A DNA stretch of 16,632 bases from an uncultured Oscillospiraceae bacterium (GTDB lineage: Bacteria; Bacillota; Clostridia; Oscillospirales; JAAYXM01). The stretch lies in NCBI GenBank assembly GCA_934646115.1, contig CAKUEM010000039.1, forward strand, positions 1 to 16,632. The letters are read 5' to 3'. Under the pieces are notes generated by a model. The model saw only the letters and a list, made by a program, of their open reading frames with translations. It was not told the DNA's origin and did no database searches. The position numbers and the translations under genes are program-made. This document shows, one piece after another, positions 1 through 7,680 of this stretch (position 1 is the stretch's first letter; every line of letters starts with the position of its first letter).

Positions 1-25
1 TTTCGATGCCACAGAAAAAGCACCC

Positions 26-45
26 GCGTCACCCTTCGGCGACGC
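26..45 (-). terminator. Candidate intrinsic terminator after the virion block
   Basis: On the minus strand an 8-bp stem (GCGTCGCC / GGTGACGC, one G-T wobble) closes a 4-base loop, and a run of five T begins 6 bases after the stem. It lies about 90 bases past the stop codon of the 530-residue virion gene. The T run is short and slightly displaced, so read-through to genes left of the window is possible. Confidence 0.4.
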
Positions 46-85
46 TGTATTGCTAAAATAGTGCCAACACTCCCGCGCAAAATCT

Positions 86-108
86 CGCGCGGGGCGCCGC
101 CCGGCGCG
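86..108 (-). terminator. GC-rich hairpin downstream of the 530-residue gene
   Basis: A 10-bp GC-only stem with one C-C mismatch and a 3-base loop, followed on the minus strand by AGATTTTG. The stem is very strong but the T tract is only four long. It sits 30 bases past the stop codon at 138 and may be a transcription terminator or a 3' end stabilising hairpin. Confidence 0.35.
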
Positions 109-137
109 CTCTTCCATCCCCGCGCCGTTCGCAAACG

Positions 138-1730
138 CTACTTCTTTTTCTTATATTTCTCCAGGATCGCCTGCACGAGCGCACGCGCCTTCTCATTCGA
201 GATGCCCAGCATTTGCGCGATCTCAGGCGCAGACGCGCCCATCTTCAAAAGCTCGATCACCTGCTGCACTAACTGGCTATTCTCCTGGATATCCAGCTCG
301 CGGTCGCTCTGGTCAAGCTTCCGGTCGTTCTGCGCAAGCTCGCGCTGCGAATTTCTCTCCTGGATATCCAGCTCGCGGTCGCTGCGCGCGGCGTCGATCT
401 GCTTCCAATAATTATCCTGCGCCATGTTCTGCGCCTGCATTCCGAGCTGCGCCATGGTCTCGGCGCTCTGCGTTTGCAGCTCGCTGAGCCGCTCATACAT
501 GCTTGCGATCGCCTCATACTTCGCGCTGTTGCCATCGCGGATCGCCTCCGCGGCGGCAAGCTCCAGCTCATTTAAAGATTTCAGGCGGTCGCGCTCATTG
601 CCCGCCAGCGCCTGCTGATAATTATTCAGCAGCGAAACCATGCTCGTTTCCGCAAAGCCAGACTGCGAAAGCCCTAGCGCCGCAATCTGTTCCGCGTTGA
701 TTCCATAGGGATTCGCCGCATCGCGATACGCGTTATAGCTCGTCTGGTTCGCCTGCAAATACTCCTGCTGCGCGCGCTTTTTCTGGTTCTCGATCTGCTT
801 GAGCTGCGCGCGCAGATTCTCCTCGATCTGGTTGAGCCGCGCGGTGTTCATCTGCTCCGCCGCGGTCTGCGCCTGCTGCATGCTCCGGTCATACTGCGCC
901 AGCACGCCCTGCATGGTTGGGATCGCGCCGAGCCGCGCGTCCTGCGTGTAATTCACGCCCTGCGCGTTGATCTGCGCGCCGTTTGGGATCATCGCGGTAA
1001 AATTCGGGTCGGCATACAGCTGCCCCTGCGGGCTGCGATACGCCAGATACTGCCTGCCGCCCAGCGAAAACGTATTCTCCTGCGCGCCCGTTCCCGGCGT
1101 CACGCGCACGCCGCGCCCGCTTGCGTCAAGCAGGTAATCGCCGCCCGCCGTCCGCACGATCGATCCGACCGGAACGCGCTGCGTGCCGTTTGCGTCCTGA
1201 TAGGTCACGCCGTTTTTGATATACCCGGTTTTCGCCTGGCCGTTCGGGTCGATATACGTCGGCTGCGCGCCGTCTAAGCGCTCGGACGTGCCGTCCGGCA
1301 GCCTGCGGTATGTGCCGCCCGCCGTGTGCACGATGCTATACGGCTCCACGCGCTCGCTGAGCTGCGGGTCTTTATACGTCACGCCGCCCGTCGTAATATA
1401 ATACTCCTGCGGCGTGCCGTCCGGCGCAAACCCGGTCGTTTTCGTCACTTTTTGCGACGCGCCCGCGCTCTGCTGCGCCGGAACACTCGCCTGTGCCGGA
1501 ATGCCCGCGCCCGGAGTGGTTTGCGGCGCGCTCGCGCTATTCTGCGCGTTTCCCAGAGCGCGCTGCGCGTTCCCCGCGCCCCATGTCGGGGTCGGATCGT
1601 GCCGAATTCGCGTGGTGCGCGATGCGTCCGGCACAGGCTGCGTCTGCCTGGGCGCCGTTACCGGCTTGAGCGGGCGGCGCAGCGTATCCGCCACGCGCGC
1701 CCCGCCCATGCTCTTTCTTTTGTTTGCCAT
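138..1730 (-). CDS. Repeat- and coiled-coil-rich phage virion-associated protein (530 aa)
   Basis: I do not recognise a named family; the role is inferred from position as the last gene of the virion block, 17 bases after the nozzle gene, with AGGAGG seven bases before the ATG. Visible order: a Pro/Ala/Gln/Ser-rich basic N-terminus (1-100); two beta-type repeats (about 111-152 and 170-210) sharing the pattern GVTY-D, S-I-V-TAGG-Y; a third diverged unit to about 268; Gln/Glu-rich helical stretches likely to be coiled coil (280-335, 375-485) that include two copies of SDRELDIQE; and a compact helix-turn-helix-like end (about 493-525, APEIAQMLGISNEKARALV) followed by a Lys tail. No signal peptide or membrane segment is seen. 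It could be a tail, internal ejection or DNA-contacting virion protein. The DNA-binding reading of the tail is by pattern only. Confidence 0.75.
   Translation of the reverse strand: MANKRKSMGGARVADTLRRPLKPVTAPRQTQPVPDASRTTRIRHDPTPTWGAGNAQRALGNAQNSASAPQTTPGAGIPAQASVPAQQSAGASQKVTKTTGFAPDGTPQEYYITTGGVTYKDPQLSERVEPYSIVHTAGGTYRRLPDGTSERLDGAQPTYIDPNGQAKTGYIKNGVTYQDANGTQRVPVGSIVRTAGGDYLLDASGRGVRVTPGTGAQENTFSLGGRQYLAYRSPQGQLYADPNFTAMIPNGAQINAQGVNYTQDARLGAIPTMQGVLAQYDRSMQQAQTAAEQMNTARLNQIEENLRAQLKQIENQKKRAQQEYLQANQTSYNAYRDAANPYGINAEQIAALGLSQSGFAETSMVSLLNNYQQALAGNERDRLKSLNELELAAAEAIRDGNSAKYEAIASMYERLSELQTQSAETMAQLGMQAQNMAQDNYWKQIDAARSDRELDIQERNSQRELAQNDRKLDQSDRELDIQENSQLVQQVIELLKMGASAPEIAQMLGISNEKARALVQAILEKYKKKK
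281..383 (-). repeat. 28-bp perfect direct repeat inside the 530-residue gene
   Basis: Bases 281-308 and 356-383 are identical, 75 bp (25 codons) apart and in frame. They encode the two SDRELDIQE heptad-like units, so the coiled coil has grown by recent tandem duplication. Confidence 0.85.
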
Positions 1731-1747
1731 ATTTTTCCTCCTTCTTG

Positions 1748-4120
1748 CTACTTCGCGAAATAGCCGCGCACAAAGCGCCGCTCGATCGCATACACGCCGA
1801 AGCCCTGGTTGACCTCGTCGTTGCGGCAGATCACCTGGATCATGCGATAGTCCTTCACCTTGTGGTCAAACGGGATGAAGCCGTTCGGGAAGGTGTTGAA
1901 CGTAAAGTTTTTAAAATCCGTGTGTTGAAAATTAAATACGCCGCGGCGCGCCTCGTTGAGCAGCACGCCGAAATCGTGATCGGTGCGCACGAGCAGCTTG
2001 ATGTTTGACGCGTCGTAGCTTTTGATATGCACGCCGCTTCCGCGCCGCCGCAGCTGCTTTAACACGCCGAAATCGCCATCGTCGTCCAGCTTGGTTGCCC
2101 ATTCGGCAACAATGGGCGCGCCGTCGTCGCTGTATGCGTTCATCGCATAGCCGCCGCGCGGGTCGAGCCGGTCGTCATTCAGGCGGCAGAGCCGTCCGTC
2201 CGCCGTGCCGAAAAACACCGTGCCATCCGCCGCGCAGACGACGCGCGCGGGCACATTCTCCCAGTAATACCACTCATATTCAAAGCTCTCGCTCGACTGC
2301 CGCAGATAGCTTTTCTGTCGCGAATCCGCAACATAAACATGCCCGTTCACGAACAGCAGATAATAGCCGTTCCAGGCGCAGGCGACCGCGTCGGAAAGCC
2401 CCGCCTCCCGCGTGAGCCGCGCATTCACGCGCGAGGAACGCATCTCCACAATGCGCTCAAGCGCAATGCTCCGGCTGGTCAGCGCCTGCACGCCGCTCGC
2501 GGTTAAAAACAGCGGATCGTCGAGCAGGAGCGCAACGCTTCCGCGCGCAACGATCCCCTCGTTCGGGATCCCCTGCTTCACCGGGAAATACGCCTGCGTG
2601 TCGTTATATTCGGTCGAGCGCAGGAACACCGAGGCGTCCTCCGCGCCGCCGGATTTTAAAATCGCCTGCTGCTCGCCGATGCGCGCGTAGCCGAGAATGG
2701 CGGAATCCTCCGTGCCGACGTAGGTGTAATTCACATCGGGCGCGTAGCTCGGGTCGTTTAAGCCGGAATACCAGTCGCAGTTCGGCTCTGCCGGATTCCC
2801 CGCGAAAAACACGCGCGAGGCGTAATTCGCCATCACGCTGCACGCGGTGATCTTCTCCGCGTTCCCGGCGACCGTATGCGAAAACGTAACCTCGATGTTG
2901 TCCCCGCCGCTCTGCGAGATCGGAAGCGCCTTGGCATAGGTCAGCTCCCCGGTTGCGTAATTGATCTCCTGAGGCGGCGCAAGCACCTCGCCGGTCGCGA
3001 GATTCCGCGTGATCACCTGGGTGTTTTCGTCGATCTCCGTCATCAGCCGCAGCGTGTTCGGCTCAACATACACGCCAAGCTCCGTGTCTTTTTCGTAAAT
3101 ATGAAACTGCATCCTGCGCCACGGCGTTAATAAATTCACCGCCTGATAGCTCGCGCCGCCGCGCTGGTTTGTGATATTCGTCGCGCCGCGCGTCACGATC
3201 GGGCGATAGGCAAATTCCGAAGGCTCCTTCACCGTCTCGCCGTCAAAGAGCAAATACTCCCGCCCGGTCAGCAAAAACAGCCCCGCCTTGCCCGGCAGCG
3301 CACAGCTGCGCGCGTCACGCACGCCGTCCTTCACACGCGTCAGCGCCGACGCGCCGTCCCATTTGTAAAGATTCGTCCCCGCATGCACGAGAAACGCCTC
3401 CCCCGCGCGATACACGCCGTTGACCGGCAGCGCATGCGCGTCCGTCCGCGTGAGCGAAAGCGCGCAAAGCCAGGTGTATACGCTGTCCTGCACCGCAAGA
3501 TGCGTATCGTCCGGCGACCGGCGCAGCAGCAGCGTGTGCCGCCCGGGCGCGAGCGTGACCGGCGCGTATGTCTTGTCCGCCACGCTGTCCGCCGCCGCGG
3601 CAAAATCGAACTCGCCCAGATACACCCCGTCGAGATAGCAATCCGCCAGAATGCCCTTGTAGCCGTTGCGCCGCCCGGTCAAAACCGGGGTGAATTCGCC
3701 CGCGCCAAACTCCTCCGGCAGCTCGAAATCCAGCGCGAGCCGCTCGGTCGCAAGCGCGTCTGCGCCCGGCGTAAAATATGTCTGCAAATAGCCGTTCTCC
3801 TGGAAGGTCGTGGCGCTTGCGCAGACCGTGCTCGACGCTTCGGTATCCAGCGCCCAGCCATCCTGCGCGATCGTCGCTTCCTGCGGCGTCACGTCGCGCG
3901 CCTTTAGAAAGCTGCGCGTGACCGCCTTGCAAGGCTCCGTGTCCACCACCTGCGCAAGCGTCCGCCAGCCGACGCGCTTTTCCGGATAACCGCCCGCATC
4001 GGAAATAAGATTCACCGCGTGCGGCGAGCGCGAATCCGCAATTTTCGCAGGATCTGTGGAAAAATCCACGCCGGCGAACTGGCTGTAGCGCTTGGTGTAA
4101 ACCGTGGTCGGCTGCGCCAT
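1748..4120 (-). CDS. Tail nozzle / P22 gp10-like head-tail protein with inserted domain (790 aa)
   Basis: Probable tail-tube or nozzle protein of a short-tailed phage. The N-terminus (FAGVDFSTDPAKIADSRSP, then SDAGGYPEKRVGWR) and the later LVHAGTNLYKWD segment match what I know of P22 gp10-like DNA stabilisation and nozzle proteins in Bacillota phages. Repeated Tyr/Trp-rich strands at about 560-680 fit a beta-propeller. Residues about 66-230 interrupt the expected continuity between GWRTLAQV and VNGVYR and look like a jelly-roll or galactose-binding-like module (YLDGVYLGEFDF, then VTLAPGRHTLLLR). The start codon overlaps the stop of the adaptor gene as TAATG, indicating translational coupling. 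No signal peptide. The exact fold assignment needs a profile search; the virion tail role is fairly secure from context. Confidence 0.8.
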   Translation of the reverse strand: MAQPTTVYTKRYSQFAGVDFSTDPAKIADSRSPHAVNLISDAGGYPEKRVGWRTLAQVVDTEPCKAVTRSFLKARDVTPQEATIAQDGWALDTEASSTVCASATTFQENGYLQTYFTPGADALATERLALDFELPEEFGAGEFTPVLTGRRNGYKGILADCYLDGVYLGEFDFAAAADSVADKTYAPVTLAPGRHTLLLRRSPDDTHLAVQDSVYTWLCALSLTRTDAHALPVNGVYRAGEAFLVHAGTNLYKWDGASALTRVKDGVRDARSCALPGKAGLFLLTGREYLLFDGETVKEPSEFAYRPIVTRGATNITNQRGGASYQAVNLLTPWRRMQFHIYEKDTELGVYVEPNTLRLMTEIDENTQVITRNLATGEVLAPPQEINYATGELTYAKALPISQSGGDNIEVTFSHTVAGNAEKITACSVMANYASRVFFAGNPAEPNCDWYSGLNDPSYAPDVNYTYVGTEDSAILGYARIGEQQAILKSGGAEDASVFLRSTEYNDTQAYFPVKQGIPNEGIVARGSVALLLDDPLFLTASGVQALTSRSIALERIVEMRSSRVNARLTREAGLSDAVACAWNGYYLLFVNGHVYVADSRQKSYLRQSSESFEYEWYYWENVPARVVCAADGTVFFGTADGRLCRLNDDRLDPRGGYAMNAYSDDGAPIVAEWATKLDDDGDFGVLKQLRRRGSGVHIKSYDASNIKLLVRTDHDFGVLLNEARRGVFNFQHTDFKNFTFNTFPNGFIPFDHKVKDYRMIQVICRNDEVNQGFGVYAIERRFVRGYFAK

Positions 4121-4500
4121 TACGCGTCACCCCCGTATACATCCTCCACATCCAGGGGCGCAAGCTGCTTCGCATCGCCCAGCGCCCGGTCAAACCGCGC
4201 GCGATACACCTCCGCCTGATACGCGTCCACCTCATCCTGCAGGAAATACGACGCCAGCCCGAACGGCAGCGCAACCGCGGCAAGCGCCGGATCCAGCTTT
4301 ACCGCCTCATCCAGCGCCGCGATCGCCGCCTCCGAAATTTCGGGGTTGCCCGCGGCGCGGTTTCGGCTGTTCTGATAGGGGATCGCCTCCGCGATCAGCG
4401 CGTTGATCAGCGTCAGCACATGCTCAGAAAACGTCTTGTCCTCATCGGGCTTCTCCATTAAATACGCGCAGGCGCGCTCGTAAATATCTTGTCCTGTCAT
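4120..4500 (-). CDS. Head-tail connector/adaptor protein (126 aa)
   Basis: Small, mostly helical acidic protein directly after the capsid gene, the usual place for the gp6/gp4-like adaptor that joins portal to tail. It begins MTGQDIYERACAYLMEKP and has conserved-looking segments YQNSRNR and LPFGLASYFLQDEVDAYQ; an alternating helix with YRARFDRAL follows. The start at 4500 is chosen because AAAGGAG lies 8 bases upstream, whereas the open frame extends to 4584 without a ribosome binding site and through a hairpin. It overlaps the nozzle gene by one base (TAATG). Assignment rests on size, composition and synteny rather than on a diagnostic motif. Confidence 0.7.
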   Translation of the reverse strand: MTGQDIYERACAYLMEKPDEDKTFSEHVLTLINALIAEAIPYQNSRNRAAGNPEISEAAIAALDEAVKLDPALAAVALPFGLASYFLQDEVDAYQAEVYRARFDRALGDAKQLAPLDVEDVYGGDA

Positions 4501-4544
4501 AGCTTTTCTCCTTTGCAAATTCTCCCCATCCCACACCAGCGTCC

Positions 4545-4581
4545 CAGCGCCGCAGCGGGGCGAACCCCGCCGCAGCGCCTG
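4545..4581 (-). promoter_or_regulatory. Hairpin with UUCG loop between capsid and adaptor genes
   Basis: On the minus strand GCGGGG-TTCG-CCCCGC (4555-4570) is a perfect 6-bp stem with a tetraloop, extended by partly paired arms. No T run follows, so this is not a clean terminator. It may be an RNA processing or stability element that lets the capsid message accumulate above the tail genes. Confidence 0.4.
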
Positions 4582-4593
4582 CATGTTCAGGAA

Positions 4594-5649
4594 TTAGAGC
4601 GTTTTTTCCACAACGCCGGACGCAAAGCAGCCGTCCTTCGTCGCAAATGCGCGCACACGCGTGCCGCTCGCGGTCACATCCGAGGTCGAGCCCGCCTTCG
4701 CGCTCTTAGAGTAGCGCGGGTCAGAGCCGTCGGTCGTGTAATAGATCGTCGCGCCGGTGGTGCCGCAGCTCAGCGCGCCCGCGGCCGTGATCGCCGGATC
4801 GGCGCAGACGGTCGCCTTGCCGCTCGCGGTGTTGACGTCGACATACACGCCGTTTGCCTTCGCGCCGAATACGAACAGATCGTAATACTGGCGGCCCTCA
4901 AGCAGACTGCCGGAGATTCCCGGAGGATCCTCGTGAAGCTTCGTGTCGTTGAGCTTGACCGGCGCGCACGCGGCGGATTTATGCACAATGATGAAATTCA
5001 CATTCGCCGGGAAGCGCGACTCCGGAACCTTCACGACCGCCATGCCGTCATATGTGCCGACCTGGCCCTTCGCGATCGCGGTGTGCAGCAGCGCATCGCA
5101 TTTCTGGAACTCGTCCGACATGCGCAGCAGCGCGTAGGTCGTGCCAGTGAGGAAGAGCGTGCGGTCCTCAACCGGAACCTCCGCATCGTCTAAAAACGTC
5201 GTGCCCGCAGTGATGCGGCTGCAAATGTTCGACTTCGTGAGCGCGGTCTCGCTGCCGACGATCTTGCCCGCCTTGTGCGCAAGCTGATCGAAGCAGTAGG
5301 TGTCCATGACCGGGATCGCCTGCTCCTCAAGCTGAAGCGAGAGCATCTTGCCCGCCGCCTTCACGCCGTTCTGGTCTAAATTATTGCCCTTGTCGATCGT
5401 CAGCGCGAACGACTTGTCCTGCGTGAGCGTCATCTCCTGCACCACGTCCTGCATCTCAACCGGATCGCCATAGCGATTCGCGCCGGAGCGCGTGTAGTCC
5501 ACCATCGGAACGGTGATCGGCGTGGTGACGTTGACGGTCTTCACGCCCGAGAAGGTGTATAAGTTGGAAAGTCTGCCGTTGAGCAGGCTCTCGCGGGTGA
5601 ATTTTGTCTGAATTTCCTTTGCGTATACTTCATGTAAATTGATCGCCAT
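4594..5649 (-). CDS. Major capsid protein with C-terminal chitobiase/FN3-like domain (351 aa)
   Basis: HK97-fold type coat protein inferred from size, composition and position between scaffold and adaptor. Residues 1-275 have typical features: helical N-arm (LHEVYAKEIQTKFTRES), an E-loop-like VDYTRSGANRYGDPVEMQ segment, and RTLFLTGTTYALLR in the axial region. Residues about 282-351 look like a CHB_HEX_C-type (chitobiase C-terminal, FN3/Ig-like) domain, with the signature TGATIYYTTDGSDP and a terminal RVRAFATKDGCFASGVV. Such domains on coat proteins usually protrude from the capsid and may bind glycans. The ATG is preceded by AAAGGA, and a strong promoter lies 28-56 bases upstream. The lack of a gene within 1.2 kb upstream is unusual for a coat gene. 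Confidence 0.85.
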   Translation of the reverse strand: MAINLHEVYAKEIQTKFTRESLLNGRLSNLYTFSGVKTVNVTTPITVPMVDYTRSGANRYGDPVEMQDVVQEMTLTQDKSFALTIDKGNNLDQNGVKAAGKMLSLQLEEQAIPVMDTYCFDQLAHKAGKIVGSETALTKSNICSRITAGTTFLDDAEVPVEDRTLFLTGTTYALLRMSDEFQKCDALLHTAIAKGQVGTYDGMAVVKVPESRFPANVNFIIVHKSAACAPVKLNDTKLHEDPPGISGSLLEGRQYYDLFVFGAKANGVYVDVNTASGKATVCADPAITAAGALSCGTTGATIYYTTDGSDPRYSKSAKAGSTSDVTASGTRVRAFATKDGCFASGVVEKTL

Positions 5650-5676
5650 AAAAAATCATTCCTTTCAAAATAATAA

Positions 5677-5705
5677 ATTGTAGTTTGTAGTGGATGTCGT
5701 GTAAA
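5677..5705 (-). promoter_or_regulatory. SigA-type promoter of the capsid gene
   Basis: Minus-strand TTTACA (5705-5700) and TACAAT (5682-5677) are separated by exactly 17 bases. Transcription would start near 5670, giving a leader of about 20 bases that holds the AAAGGA site. Its presence fits the separation of the capsid gene from scaffold. Confidence 0.6.
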
Positions 5706-6351
5706 TTTGCGATGCTTGGAAAGAGCTTAAGACCGGCGCTTTTGTGAATGAACGCTCCCTTCGCAAAGCCGTACTTTTAGCGGGTCAGCGCAACGCAGCC
5801 GCCCTGTAATCCAGTGCCTTGCAAATGGACGCTCCCGCACTCGGCGCTTTTGTGAATGAACGTCTTGCAGCCCAGCGTGTTTGCCATTCTCTTTTCAAAG
5901 GCTCGTCGCTGTGCAGCTCAGCGCTTTTCAGGGAATCGAGGCTCTCAACGCAGCATCCTCCTTGGAAACCAACCGCCTGCAACTTAATCCATGCGCATCA
6001 GCCCCCTGCAAAGCAGCCGCCTTGTAGCGCAGCGTTTTCCCGTGCAACACAGCACCTTGCAACGCAGCGCTTTCCCCTACAGGGCAGCGCAACGTCTCCA
6101 AATTCGCCACGCCCCAGTAAACAAAACGGATGAATCCCCCCGTCCTGTCCCCAGCGCTTCCCCGCGGGTCAGCCGTCTTGCAACTTAATCCTTGCGCATC
6201 AGCCCCCTGCGAGCCGACATTTTTATAGATAAATGCCCGCCGCATAGCTGTCTTTCGATGCCCCGCATTCGGCTTTTCCGCCGGAAATGCACCAGTTTCC
6301 ACGCAAAGCAGCGCAGCTTCTCTAAATCCGCCGTACCCCAGCGCACAAAAC
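5706..6351. repeat. Gene-free stretch with degenerate duplications
   Basis: No credible gene on either strand: open frames lack ribosome binding sites and are built from repeats. Direct repeats seen: GGCGCTTTTGTGAATGAACG at about 5736 and 5842; a 30-bp unit at 5980-6009 and 6181-6210 with one mismatch; and a diverged unit at about 6100-6141 and 6323-6366 (CCCAG, then ACAAAAC-GATGA). The last two are about 200 and 223 bp apart, so the stretch looks like an old tandem duplication that is decaying. Confidence 0.6.
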
Positions 6352-6585
6352 AGATGAGTCAATCCCCGCACCCGGCGCGACCAGCGCGTAACCCAGATGA
6401 GTCAATCTCCCCGGCGCGACCAGCGCATAACCCGGATGAGTCAATCTCCCCGGCGCGCCGCAGCGCGTAACCCGGTTGGACAATTCCCCGGCGCGACCAG
6501 CGCGTAACCCGATTGAGCAATTCCCCGGCGCGATCAGCGCATAACTCGATTGAGCAATTCCCCCGGCGCGACCAGCGCATAACCC
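6352..6585. repeat. Minisatellite, six units of 37-43 bp
   Basis: Six head-to-tail units begin at 6352, 6395, 6434, 6474, 6511 and 6548. Each runs from a variable GATGAGTCAATC or GATTGAGCAATTC start through CCCCGGCGCGACCAGCGC to TAACCC. Neighbouring units resemble each other most (first three against last three), typical of slippage or unequal exchange. Units abut without spacers, so it is not a CRISPR array. Bases 6586-6852, up to the scaffold stop codon, hold no gene or repeat that I can support. Confidence 0.85.
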
Positions 6586-6852
6586 GGAAATTCAAAGGGA
6601 TTCTCCCGGCGCAGGCTCAATCCCTCGCCCGCCGCATGAGTGCGGCATGGCAAATATCTCGATTCCCCCGCGCCCTTCCCTTTGCGCGCCATAGTTTCGT
6701 ATTCGCATCCGGCGCGAAGCCACGCTTCCGCATGCGCTGCAGTTTGCTTGAATTCCGCATGTCCGCCGTTCGATAATCCCGGCGCACCGTGATGAAAGCA
6801 ACCGACGTATCCCTTGCGCCGCAGCGCATTTGCATTCGCACCTCCCCAGCCT

Positions 6853-7554
6853 TTACAGTCCGAGGAAGCCCTCTAAAAATGCATCGCGCACGCGCTCCTG
6901 CGCGTCGCCGCGCGCACTGCCCGGCACGCGCACCCGGTTCTCCGCGTTTTTCTGCGCAACGGCAAGCCGCTCTTTCAAATCGTCGATCAGCATCTGCTGA
7001 TATAACTCGACCGGATTTTTCCCAGAATCGACCTGCTGAAAAAACTCCGCCGGCAGCTCGCGCTCCGCCGCCTCGGGATAGCCGGAAAGCAGCCGCCGCC
7101 ACGCCGCCTCCTGCGGGTCAACGCCCGCGCCGCGCTCCTCAAACTGCGAGAGATACTCCGCGCGCGAAAGCCCCGCAGCCGCCGCAAGCTTGGCAAGCGC
7201 CGCGCTCTCGCGCTCACGCTCAGAAAGCATGTGGTCGTAATTCATGCCCTTTTGCGCCAGGGTGATCGCCTCGTCGAGCGGCAGCTCGATCACCTCGCCG
7301 TTGTATTTGATCGGGACCGTCTGCGCATCGGCTGGTTTCGCCTCGTCGCGCGCATCCTCCTCAAATAAATGGAAGGGCAGCAGCCCCTCCGGCACCTTGT
7401 CGGCAGTCGCCTGCACCGGCGTCTGCGCGTCAAGCGCCTGTTCCGCATCGCGCGGATCCGGATCGTCAAATAAACGCTCCGGCAGCTCGTCCTTGCGAGT
7501 GGTTTTCTCGTGAGACAAGCGTTTTTTTCTTGCCTGATTGGTTTGATCAAACAT
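6853..7554 (-). CDS. Phage capsid scaffolding protein (233 aa)
   Basis: Acidic, highly helical protein expected to guide procapsid assembly and then leave the shell. The order matches scaffolds of Bacillota phages as I know them: charged N-terminus; a central IKYNGEVIELPLDEAITLAQ-type segment (82-101) followed by KGMNYDHMLSER; a coiled-coil-prone middle; and a short conserved end DAFLEGFLGL (224-233), probably the coat-binding helix. The start at 7554 is preferred because AAAGGA lies 8 bases before it; ATGs at 7563 and 7608 lie on or upstream of that site. The gene is cut off from the capsid gene by 1.2 kb of repeats, and the portal gene expected upstream is replaced by a 7.8-kb stretch of plus-strand genes and repeats. 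Confidence 0.8.
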   Translation of the reverse strand: MFDQTNQARKKRLSHEKTTRKDELPERLFDDPDPRDAEQALDAQTPVQATADKVPEGLLPFHLFEEDARDEAKPADAQTVPIKYNGEVIELPLDEAITLAQKGMNYDHMLSERERESAALAKLAAAAGLSRAEYLSQFEERGAGVDPQEAAWRRLLSGYPEAAERELPAEFFQQVDSGKNPVELYQQMLIDDLKERLAVAQKNAENRVRVPGSARGDAQERVRDAFLEGFLGL

Positions 7555-7620
7555 GAAACTCATCCTTTCCGCCCCATAGGGCGCATGATATTTCCGAGCC
7601 GCAACCAATTGCGCCGCAAC

Positions 7621-7680
7621 GAGTTTTAAAAAGAAACGGTGGCTAGCTCCCGCCGCATTTCCGCCCGCATTTTAAAACTC
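7621..7680. repeat. 11-bp perfect inverted repeat upstream of scaffold gene
   Basis: GAGTTTTAAAA (7621-7631) and TTTTAAAACTC (7670-7680) are exact inverted copies separated by 38 bases. The AT-rich arms stand out from the GC-rich surroundings. The enclosed sequence contains GGCTAGCTCCCGCC (7641-7654), which recurs with similar flanks at 12580. It could be an operator pair, a cruciform, or a boundary scar of the inserted array. Confidence 0.55.

Noticed and set aside
3315..4283. 322-codon open frame on the minus strand
   Set aside because: Lies wholly in another frame of the nozzle and adaptor genes, is Arg/Gly/Ala-rich, and has no ribosome binding site; a GC-rich shadow.
5928..6371. 147-codon minus-strand open frame with internal repeats (QGADAHGLSC type)
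   Set aside because: Built from the degenerate duplication, low-complexity composition, no ribosome binding site and no partner gene; treated as repeat DNA.
6352..6585. CRISPR array
   Set aside because: Units abut with no spacers, vary within the unit, and no cas gene is present.
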